Below, one piece after another: positions 1 through 5,013 of a stretch of 5,013 bases of DNA. The stretch's first letter is position 1, and the number at the start of each line of letters is the position of its first letter. The translations under genes were made by a program, and so were the position numbers. Where the stretch lies: contig JAPLCY010000056.1 in NCBI GenBank assembly GCA_026391995.1, positions 1 to 5,013 of the forward strand. Reading direction: 5' to 3'. The notes beneath the pieces are model-generated. The model was not told the DNA's origin and did no database searches. It saw only the letters and a list, made by a program, of their open reading frames with translations. Origin of the DNA: Candidatus Auribacterota bacterium. Its GTDB lineage: Bacteria > Auribacterota > Tritonobacteria > UBA1439.

Positions 1-561
1 CGTCAACATTTCGTCAAGGAGGCGGATGTTCGGCCCCGATAGGGTCCCGTCGGCTGCAATGTCGGTGCAGATCACTCCCCCCACGCCAATCCGTTCCAGG
101 CGGGGCAGGAGATCGGAGGGAGTGACAGCCGAGCGTTCCAACCATCCCTTGACCGCGACACGGCCCTCACGCAGATCCATGCCCACACACACCTGTCTTC
201 CAAACTCCCCCACCGCCGCGTTCAGGAGCCCGGCGTCCTCAATGGCGGCGGTCCCGAGGATGACCCGATCGACGCCCATCTTGAAAAGCCGGCGCACCGC
301 GTTGATTTCACGAAGTCCCCCGCCGAACTGCACCGGGATGCTCACCGACTCCAGTATCCCCCTGAGGGCGTCGAGATTCTGCGGCGCGCCGGCGAATGCG
401 CCGTCCAGGTCCACCACGTGCAGGTAGCGGGCGCCTTCCCTCTCCCATCGTTGCGCCATTGCCGCGGGGTTTTCGCCGAAGACGGTGTGCCTTTCCGCAT
501 CCCCCTGGTAAAGGCGCACGCACTTCCCCCGGAGAATATCAATCGCGGGCAGGATGATCAT
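1..561 (-). CDS. hisA: HisA, ProFAR isomerase (5' part; 3' end beyond the window)
   Basis: HisA converts ProFAR to PRFAR, the fourth step of histidine synthesis, as a cytoplasmic (beta/alpha)8 barrel. I translated 187 codons with no stop, running off the left edge; the family is about 240 residues, so roughly the last 55 are missing. The protein opens MIILPAIDILRGKCVRLYQG, the usual HisA N-terminus, with the catalytic base Asp8. Other family marks are VVDLDGA at 49-55, the phosphate loop FGGGLR at 79-84, VILGTAA at 100-106, MDLREGRVAVKGW at 128-140 and TDIAADGTLSGPN at 166-178, where Asp167 is the expected catalytic acid. The ATG at 561 overlaps the hisH stop in an ATGA, and GGGG lies just upstream. 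No motif is missing. The actinobacterial dual-function homologue PriA is a less likely alternative, given the separate, ordinary his cluster. hisF is the expected next gene. Confidence 0.95.
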   Translation of the reverse strand, partial: MIILPAIDILRGKCVRLYQGDAERHTVFGENPAAMAQRWEREGARYLHVVDLDGAFAGAPQNLDALRGILESVSIPVQFGGGLREINAVRRLFKMGVDRVILGTAAIEDAGLLNAAVGEFGRQVCVGMDLREGRVAVKGWLERSAVTPSDLLPRLERIGVGGVICTDIAADGTLSGPNIRLLDEMLT

Positions 562-565
562 TGTT

Positions 566-570
566 CCCCG
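566..570 (-). promoter_or_regulatory. Shine-Dalgarno-like site of hisA
   Basis: CGGGG ends four bases before the hisA ATG, inside the last codons of hisH (a Gly-rich tail). It supports the ATG at 561 as the start. It also lets hisA be initiated even though ribosomes reading the hisH N-terminal frame would stop about 150 nt earlier. Confidence 0.5.
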
Positions 571-790
571 CCCCCGCCTGTGGCGCATGCCCTCGCATGG
601 GCGATAAAATTCCGGAGCATTTCGAGTCCCACCCCCTGGCTTTTCTCGGGATGGAACTGCGTCGCCATGATATTGTCCTGCCAGAGCGCCGAGGCGAAGC
701 GCACGCCGTATCCGGTCACAGCCGCAACCGCGGCACGGTCTTCCGGATCGGCGTAGTATGAATGAACAAAATACACATAGGTCCCCTCCG

Positions 791-805
791 GGACAAGCCC
801 TCCTC
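791..805 (-). other. Deletion/frame-switch junction inside hisH
   Basis: Here the reading frame of the HisH N-terminal half (ending ...SEESPDEEGL) gives way to that of the C-terminal half (starting GLVPEGTYVYF). A -1 shift is needed to join them, so the missing stretch should be 1 mod 3 in length, probably between about 85 and 105 nt judging from intact HisH proteins. The minus-strand word GGGCTTG (800-794) can be read as Gly-Leu in both frames, and both flanks in an intact gene could encode Gly-Leu here. This would fit a deletion between short direct repeats, but that is inference. No classic slippery heptamer is visible. Confidence 0.75.
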
Positions 806-1101
806 GTCCGGAGATTCCTCGCTCCCGGAAAGCAGGATCTGGAGGCCCAGGCAAAGCCCCAAGTATGGCCTGCCGGAGTTCAAAAATTCGAGAATCGGCT
901 CCCGCAATCCGTAGCGGCGCAGGTTCGCCATGCAGTCGCCAAACGCCCCCACCCCCGGCACCACCAGCGCTCGAGCGCCGGCGACCGCGCGCGGATCGCG
1001 CGTGACGAGCGGCGCGGCGCCGCTCACCTCGAACGCCTTCCTCACGCTGTGAATATTCCCCATCCCGTAGTCCACGATGACGATGGGACTCAAGTCCGCC
1101 T

Positions 1102-1692
1102 TCATCTCGAGAGCGTGCCCTTCGTGGAGGGGACCCCTTTCCCCGTGCGCCCCATGGCTGTACGGAGAGACCGGCCCAGCCCCTTGAACACCGCCTCGAC
1201 GACATGGTGCGGATTCTTGCCTGTTATCAGCTCGACGTGCAGGGTGATGCCGGCATTGTTCACCATGGCCTGGAGGAACTCCTCGACCATTTGCGGATCA
1301 AAGGCCCCTATCTTCCGCCTCCCGGTGTTCACGTCGTAGCGGAGGTGCGACCGTCCGCTCAGGTCAAGCGAGACGGAGACAAGGGCCTCGTCCATGGGGA
1401 GGGTACAGAAGCCGTAACGCTCGATCCCCTCTTTTTGCCCCAGGGCCCGGCCGAGCCCCTGCCCCAGGCAGATGCCGATATCCTCGACGGTGTGATGATC
1501 GTCGACGCGCAGGTCGCCCCTCGCCGCGAGCTCAAGGTCGATGCCCGAATGCTTCGCAAAAAGCTCGAGCATGTGATCCATGATCCCGATACCGGTACGC
1601 ACGCGCGAGCGCCCCGCGCCGTCGAGCGCGAGCCTGAGCCGTATATCCGTTTCCCGCGTCTTCCTCTTGATCTCCGCCATTCTCTTTTTCAT
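1102..1692 (-). CDS. hisB: HisB, imidazoleglycerol-phosphate dehydratase (monofunctional)
   Basis: This enzyme dehydrates imidazoleglycerol phosphate to imidazoleacetol phosphate. It is a cytoplasmic, manganese-dependent 24-mer in the known family. The 196-residue product has the usual length for the single-domain form. Visible metal-site motifs are GIMDHML (36-42), His48 in AKHSG, DHHTVED (65-71), His152 in TLHVEL and HHVVEA (162-167). MDEALVSVSLDLSGR (100-114) and the C-terminal PSTKGTL are also typical. I chose the ATG at 1692 because GGAG lies seven bases upstream. The frame stays open to 1776, but that extension is repeat-like and overlaps hisC. ATG at 1680 is a weaker internal alternative. 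There is no fused HAD phosphatase domain as in the E. coli protein, so histidinol-phosphatase must be encoded elsewhere. Its stop overlaps the hisH start in ATGA, suggesting translational coupling. Confidence 0.97.
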   Translation of the reverse strand: MKKRMAEIKRKTRETDIRLRLALDGAGRSRVRTGIGIMDHMLELFAKHSGIDLELAARGDLRVDDHHTVEDIGICLGQGLGRALGQKEGIERYGFCTLPMDEALVSVSLDLSGRSHLRYDVNTGRRKIGAFDPQMVEEFLQAMVNNAGITLHVELITGKNPHHVVEAVFKGLGRSLRTAMGRTGKGVPSTKGTLSR

Positions 1693-1776
1693 GTGATTTC
1701 TCCGCCCGCTATTTTTGCTCTTCACCGTGTCTGAATTTTGGCTTTCTATTTTTGACTTCCGACTTTCGTGCGCCAT
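1693..1776 (-). repeat. AT-rich degenerate repeat-like spacer between hisC and hisB
   Basis: The 53-nt gap (1745-1693) plus the last codons of hisC are much richer in A on the minus strand than the surrounding GC-rich genes. The stretch contains short imperfect repetitions: AAGTC twice close together near the hisC end, and the nine-base word CAAAAATAG at 1754-1746 and again at 1717-1709. Read through in the hisB frame it gives a Lys/Ser-rich string (RKSKIESQNS...). This resembles the low-complexity K/S/Q-rich translations seen for widespread intergenic heptad-like repeats in some environmental bacteria; the resemblance is from memory. The hisC stop codon lies inside the first CAAAAATAG copy. 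No clear promoter or hairpin terminator is seen. Confidence 0.5.
1700..1703 (-). promoter_or_regulatory. Shine-Dalgarno site deciding the hisB start
   Basis: GGAG with a seven-base spacer to the ATG at 1692. Neither the upstream in-frame ATG at 1776 nor the internal ATG at 1680 has a comparable site, so this sets the hisB start and excludes the 28-residue repeat-like extension. Confidence 0.7.
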
Positions 1777-2813
1777 CCGATAATCTCCGCCATCTCAATC
1801 ACCAGCCGCTTGATCTCGGCATCGGTCCCGACGCTGATCCTCAGGCAGTCGCGCAGGCGCGGGATGTCGTAGTAGCGAACGAGGATATTCCGCCGCTTCA
1901 ACTGACGGTAGATCTGCTCGGCCGGATAGTTGGTTATCCTGGCCAGGACAAAGTTGGACTCGGAGGGGAACACGAAGCAGCCGAGTTCCTCCAGCCCCCA
2001 GGTGAGCCGCCTGCGGGAGGCGATGATCGTGCGCGCGTTCTCGCGCATCCAGTCGATGTCGCCCAGCGCCGCCATCCCGCCGGCGATGGCGCAACGGCTG
2101 ACATTGTAGGAGTCCTTTACCTTGGCAAGTTGCTCGATAACACCCGCGTCCGCCAGGGCGTAGCCCACGCGGAGCCCCGCCAGCGAAAACGACTTCGAAA
2201 GCGTGCGGAGGATGATCGCGTTCTTTTTTGATTTCAGGAGGCCAAGGCAGTTTTTCCGGGAGAAGTCGACGTACGCCTCGTCCACCACCAGCACCCCGGC
2301 GATCCGCGTCGCAACCCGGGAAAGGAGGTCTTCATCGAGCAGTGTGCCCGAGGGTGAGTTGGGATTGGCGACAAAGACGATCTTCGCCTTTGCCGGGACC
2401 AGTTCGCCGTTGAATGAATAATCGTCGCGGTAGGGGATCCCCAGATAGTTTGCCCCCTGGATTTCGCAGAGCGTGTGGTAAAGCGTGTACGTCGGCGTCG
2501 GGCTCACGACCGGATCCCCCTGGTCGGCGAATGTCCGCATGACCATGGTGAGGAGATCGTCCGATCCGTTTCCCACGAGCACGTTCTCCCTCGCCAGTCC
2601 ATGGATCTCGGCCACCCGGTCGCGCAGCCGGTTCGCCATCGGATCCGGATAGAGGCGGATCCGCTCGATCTCCTCAATGACCGCCTCGCGGACCTTCGGC
2701 GAGGGCGGATAGGGATTCTCGTTGGTATTGAGCTTGATGTAGTCTGTTCCGGCGGGCTGTTCGCCCGGAACGTATCCCTGCATCCTCGTTATGGCATGAC
2801 GGAACAATTTCAT
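1746..2813 (-). CDS. hisC: HisC, histidinol-phosphate aminotransferase
   Basis: HisC transfers the amino group of glutamate to imidazoleacetol phosphate, giving L-histidinol phosphate. It is a PLP-dependent fold-type I enzyme in the cytoplasm. The 355-residue length is normal. Motifs in order: IKLNTNENPYPPSP (26-39), VGNGSDDLL (80-88, cofactor phosphate), FVANPNSPSG (147-156), VVDEAYVDF (176-184, with the PLP-contacting Asp178 and Tyr181), TLSKSFSLAGLRVGYA (204-219, Schiff-base Lys207), SNFVL (286-290) and LRISVGT (324-330, substrate-carboxylate Arg325). The ATG at 2813 lies 12 nt after the hisD stop, with a modest GGGTG six bases upstream. The last seven residues (TKVGSQK) come from the repeat-like spacer rather than the conserved fold, so the tail may have been altered by that sequence. 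Related aminotransferases are possible, but the his context makes HisC nearly certain. Confidence 0.97.
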   Translation of the reverse strand: MKLFRHAITRMQGYVPGEQPAGTDYIKLNTNENPYPPSPKVREAVIEEIERIRLYPDPMANRLRDRVAEIHGLARENVLVGNGSDDLLTMVMRTFADQGDPVVSPTPTYTLYHTLCEIQGANYLGIPYRDDYSFNGELVPAKAKIVFVANPNSPSGTLLDEDLLSRVATRIAGVLVVDEAYVDFSRKNCLGLLKSKKNAIILRTLSKSFSLAGLRVGYALADAGVIEQLAKVKDSYNVSRCAIAGGMAALGDIDWMRENARTIIASRRRLTWGLEELGCFVFPSESNFVLARITNYPAEQIYRQLKRRNILVRYYDIPRLRDCLRISVGTDAEIKRLVIEMAEIIGWRTKVGSQK

Positions 2814-2825
2814 CTATGGCACCCG

Positions 2826-4070
2826 TTATCCGGCGCGTCGTTGCGCCATTCTCACGGCAAGCGCGCGCGCATGGCCGTCGAGCCCCTCGATCTCCGCCAG
2901 GCGCGACGCGGCACGATACGCCCTTTTCAGGGAAGCCCTGTCGTATTTCAGGAGGCTGATCCGTTTCATGAACGTGTCGACCGACAGTACCGAGTAAAAA
3001 CGCGCCGTCCCGCCTGTCGGGAGGACATGACTCGGCCCCGCGACATAATCGCCAAGCGCCGTCGCCGAATATGCGCCTAGAAAGATTGCGCCCGCGTTGC
3101 GCACCTTCCCGGCCAGGCGCTCCGGCGCGCGCGTGATGATCTCCAGGTGTTCCGGAGCCATTGCGTTCGACCGGCGCACCGCGTCCTCGAGCGAGTTGCA
3201 TCGGACGAGCCTGATCCCCTTCCTCGCGGAGCGCGAGAGCACGGCGGTCCTTGTGAGGGCGGCTTCCTGGCGTCCGAGCTCTTCCCGCACCCGTGCGATA
3301 AGGCGCGCGGAGGGGGTGAAGAGGACGGCGACGCTGCCCGTGTCATGCTCCGCCTGCGAAAGCAGGTCCGCGGCGATGCACGCCGGCTCCGCCTTCTCGT
3401 CGGCGATGATCGCCACCTCGCTCGGGCCCGCGGTCATATCGATGCCGACCTTCCCCGCGAGCTGGCGCTTTGCCTCGGTCACAAAGACGTTGCCCGGGCC
3501 GACGATCAGGTCGACCGCCGGCACGCTCTTCGTGCCGTACGCCAGCGCCGCGATCGCCTGCGCCCCCCCGACACGGACGACGCGCGAGACGCCGAGTATC
3601 CGGCACGCGGCAAGGAGAAACGGGTTGAGCTGCCCGCCCATGCCCGGCGGGGTGGCCACGATGATCTCCTCCACCCCGGCCACGCGCGCGGGAACGATCG
3701 TCATAAGGGCTGTCGAGACAAGCGGCGCGGTGCCCGCGGGGAGATACACACCCGCGCGCGCAACCGGGGCATAACGCCATCCCACGCGCGCGCCGTGGCG
3801 ATTCGTGAAGAACGCCGGTCTCGGAAGCTGTCGCCGGTGATACTCTTCTATATTCAGGGCGATCTCCCTGACCATACGCTTGAATTCAGGTCCCGCGACC
3901 CGCACGGCGCGCGCCATCTCACCGCTGCTGACCCGTAGGGCGGAGGCGGCCAGGGTAACGCGGTCGAATTTCCTCGTGAGGCGGATGAGGGCGCGATCCC
4001 CCTGCCTCCTGACCTCTTCGATGATACACGCCACTGATTTTTCGATAGTATTCATAACGGTCTTATCCAT
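2826..4070 (-). CDS. hisD: HisD, histidinol dehydrogenase
   Basis: HisD oxidises L-histidinol to histidine in two NAD-dependent steps at a zinc site, ending the pathway. Numbered from the ATG at 4070 (414 residues), visible motifs are ARAGVYLPAGTAPLVST (104-120), RVGGAQAIAALAYGT (166-180), GPGNVFVTEAKRQ (191-203), AGPSEVAIIAD (214-224), LSQAEHD (237-243; zinc ligands Gln239 and His242), APEHLEI (305-311; catalytic Glu307 and His308), GDYVAGPSHVLPT (340-352; zinc ligand Asp341) and EGLDGHA (395-401; His400). The spacing matches the E. coli enzyme with a constant offset of 19-20. The N-terminus is about 20 residues shorter than usual. The start is uncertain: ATG 4070 overlaps the alaS stop by 8 nt but has no Shine-Dalgarno, while ATG 4055 follows the stop by 7 nt with a weak GGA ten bases away. 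The open frame up to 4178 is an alaS shadow. Confidence 0.97.
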   Translation of the reverse strand: MDKTVMNTIEKSVACIIEEVRRQGDRALIRLTRKFDRVTLAASALRVSSGEMARAVRVAGPEFKRMVREIALNIEEYHRRQLPRPAFFTNRHGARVGWRYAPVARAGVYLPAGTAPLVSTALMTIVPARVAGVEEIIVATPPGMGGQLNPFLLAACRILGVSRVVRVGGAQAIAALAYGTKSVPAVDLIVGPGNVFVTEAKRQLAGKVGIDMTAGPSEVAIIADEKAEPACIAADLLSQAEHDTGSVAVLFTPSARLIARVREELGRQEAALTRTAVLSRSARKGIRLVRCNSLEDAVRRSNAMAPEHLEIITRAPERLAGKVRNAGAIFLGAYSATALGDYVAGPSHVLPTGGTARFYSVLSVDTFMKRISLLKYDRASLKRAYRAASRLAEIEGLDGHARALAVRMAQRRAG

Positions 4071-5013
4071 GGGGGCGGGAGAGCGCGGCGACCAGATCCG
4101 CGACGCCGGCGAGAGCCTCCGGCAGACGTTCGGGCTGCGATCCGCCGGCCTGCGCCATCTGGGGTCTCCCCCCGCCACGCCCTCCGATGACGCCGGCGAC
4201 CGTACCGATAATCTTTCCCGCGTGCAGGCCTTTCTTCACCAGGTCATCGGTGACCATGCAGATGAGCTGTGCCCTGCCCTCGACCCTGCTCCCGAGGACA
4301 CACACGCCCGATTTCATCGCGCCCCTGATGCGATCGCCTGCGTCGCGCAGGGAGTCGACGCTCAAACCCGGGAGTTCCGTCGCGAGCACGGCGATGCCCT
4401 GAATCGTCCGCGCCTGTGCGATGAGCCCTGCAATGTCGCCGATCGCGTCCCGCGCATGCTCCCGGCCTGCGGTCTTCTTCATGCTCTTGTGCTCCTTCCG
4501 CATGGCCTCGACGCGATCGAGCAGCGCGTCCGGTTCAACCTTCAGCACGCCCGCCAGTTCCCGCACCTGTGCGTCGCGCTTCTTCAAATATTTGAACGCG
4601 GCCTCTCCGCTCATGGCCTCGATGCGGCGCACCCCCGCGGCCACCGATCCCTCGCCGGCGATCACGAAGACGCCGATATCCCCGGCAGCCTTGACGTGCG
4701 TCCCCCCGCAGAGCTCCCGGCTGTAGGAACCGATATCCACGACGCGCACTCGATCGCCGTACTTCTCTCCGAAGATGGCGATGATATCCCGTTTCCTCGC
4801 CTCCTCGAACGGGAGCTCGTACACCTCGAGCGAGGCATTCTCGCGTATCCGCCGGTTGACAATCTCTTCCACCCGTTCTATTTCGCGGGGCGCCATCGCC
4901 GTGAAATGCGTGAAATCAAAGCGCAACCTGTCCGAGGCGACGAGCGAACCAGCCTGCTTGACATGCTCCCCCAGCACCTGGCGGAGCGCGTTCTGCAGGA
5001 GGTGCGTCGCCGT
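4063..5013 (-). CDS. alaS: Alanyl-tRNA synthetase, C-terminal third (5' end beyond the window)
   Basis: AlaRS charges tRNA-Ala and hydrolyses mischarged Ser/Gly-tRNA. The 316 residues here start inside the editing domain at TATHLLQNALRQ, just after the first His of the HxxxH zinc motif; its second His is residue 4. The other half of the editing site is CGGTH with Cys102 and His106, 98 residues downstream, as in E. coli AlaRS. GEGSVAAGVRRIEAMSG (about 121-137) closes the editing domain, followed by a Lys/Glu-rich coiled coil (about 140-190). Then comes the DHHA1/C-Ala domain, with LHAGKIIGTVAGVIGGRGGGRP ending in the signature MAQAGG. The catalytic domain lies outside. Nothing is missing in the visible part. 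The TAA stop overlaps, or lies just ahead of, the hisD start, so alaS and hisD are probably co-transcribed. Confidence 0.97.
   Translation of the reverse strand, partial: TATHLLQNALRQVLGEHVKQAGSLVASDRLRFDFTHFTAMAPREIERVEEIVNRRIRENASLEVYELPFEEARKRDIIAIFGEKYGDRVRVVDIGSYSRELCGGTHVKAAGDIGVFVIAGEGSVAAGVRRIEAMSGEAAFKYLKKRDAQVRELAGVLKVEPDALLDRVEAMRKEHKSMKKTAGREHARDAIGDIAGLIAQARTIQGIAVLATELPGLSVDSLRDAGDRIRGAMKSGVCVLGSRVEGRAQLICMVTDDLVKKGLHAGKIIGTVAGVIGGRGGGRPQMAQAGGSQPERLPEALAGVADLVAALSRPHG

Larger units (their letters stand above)
558..1105 (-). pseudogene. hisH: HisH, glutamine amidotransferase subunit of IGP synthase, frameshifted with an internal deletion
   Basis: HisH hydrolyses glutamine and feeds ammonia to HisF for imidazoleglycerol phosphate formation. 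The ATG at 1105 overlaps the hisB stop (ATGA). This first frame gives IVDYGMGNIHSV (residues 10-21), PGVGAFG (50-56, oxyanion strand) and GLCLGLQILL with nucleophile Cys85. It then loses homology after about residue 104 and stops at 716-718. The second half lies in another frame from about 794 to the stop at 558-560. It starts VPEGTYVYFVHSYY and carries QFHPEKS with the catalytic His and Glu. Joined, the halves give about 182 residues against about 200 in the family. What is absent from both frames is the connecting segment of about 28-35 residues with the conserved PHMGWN motif, close to the HisF interface. A simple one-base sequencing slip would not explain this. Both halves look otherwise well conserved, so the lesion is recent or an assembly artefact. 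Family assignment is certain; non-function is inferred. Confidence 0.9.

Noticed and set aside
785..805. Programmed ribosomal frameshift in hisH
   Set aside because: No slippery heptamer or convincing stimulatory hairpin is visible, and a frame switch would still leave the PHMGWN segment missing.
806..1205. Upstream part of the minus-strand frame that carries the HisH C-terminus
   Set aside because: Its residues are Arg/Gly-rich and unlike HisH; real HisH homology in this region is in the frame starting at 1105. Only the part below about 800 is genuine coding.
758..1734. Plus-strand open frames opposite hisH and hisB (193 and 176 codons)
   Set aside because: Antisense to conserved genes; no ribosome site or domain that I can recognise.
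1693..1745. Internal promoter or terminator in the hisC-hisB spacer
   Set aside because: I found no well-spaced -35/-10 pair and no GC-rich hairpin followed by a T run on the minus strand.
1693..1776. N-terminal extension of HisB (ATG at 1776)
   Set aside because: It would add 28 low-complexity residues, overlap hisC, and ignore the good GGAG site before the ATG at 1692.
2475..3080. Plus-strand open frame of 201 codons spanning the hisC/hisD junction
   Set aside because: Antisense to two conserved genes; composition is that of a shadow frame with no motif.
3097..3938. Long plus-strand open frames (225 and 263 codons) opposite hisD
   Set aside because: They lie antisense to the clearly conserved hisD, are Arg/Ala/Pro-rich as expected of shadows in GC-rich DNA, and show no recognisable domain.
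4071..4178. N-terminal extension of HisD (ATG at 4178)
   Set aside because: These 36 residues fall in the conserved 3' end of alaS, in another frame, and do not resemble HisD.

Overview
The window is a compact run of co-directional genes, all on the minus strand. It is a histidine biosynthesis cluster lying directly behind the 3' end of an alanyl-tRNA synthetase gene. In transcription order (right to left) it reads: alaS (3' part), hisD, hisC, hisB, hisH (broken), hisA (5' part, running off the left edge). The DNA is GC-rich and bacterial in style, with the standard genetic code and very tight gene spacing: an 8-nt overlap or 7-nt gap at alaS/hisD, a 12-nt gap at hisD/hisC, a 53-nt spacer at hisC/hisB, and ATGA overlaps at hisB/hisH and hisH/hisA. 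The gene order hisD-C-B-H-A is common in bacteria. The sequence does not fix a phylum. An environmental lineage, possibly PVC-related or a candidate phylum, is a low-confidence guess from the flavour of HisC and the odd spacer repeat.

Region by region: 5013-4063 is the C-terminal third of AlaRS (editing domain from just after the first zinc histidine, coiled coil and C-Ala domain). 4070-2826 is histidinol dehydrogenase (last two steps of the pathway). 2813-1746 is histidinol-phosphate aminotransferase. 1745-1693 is an AT-rich spacer with degenerate repeat-like sequence that also seems to supply the tail of hisC. 1692-1102 is a monofunctional imidazoleglycerol-phosphate dehydratase. 1105-558 is hisH, the glutaminase subunit of IGP synthase. 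561-1 is hisA, the ProFAR isomerase, open to the window edge.

Together HisA, HisH (with HisF, expected just beyond the left edge), HisB, HisC and HisD would carry ProFAR through to histidine. hisG, hisI/E, hisF and a histidinol-phosphatase are not in the window.

The most notable observation is that hisH is not intact. Its N-terminal half (catalytic Cys) and C-terminal half (catalytic His and Glu) lie in different reading frames, and the segment that normally joins them, about 30 residues including the conserved PHMGWN motif, is absent. This looks like a deletion of length 1 mod 3 with a junction near 791-805. It is either a true lesion in this genome or an assembly error. I see no mobile element, CRISPR, RNA gene, or new system here.
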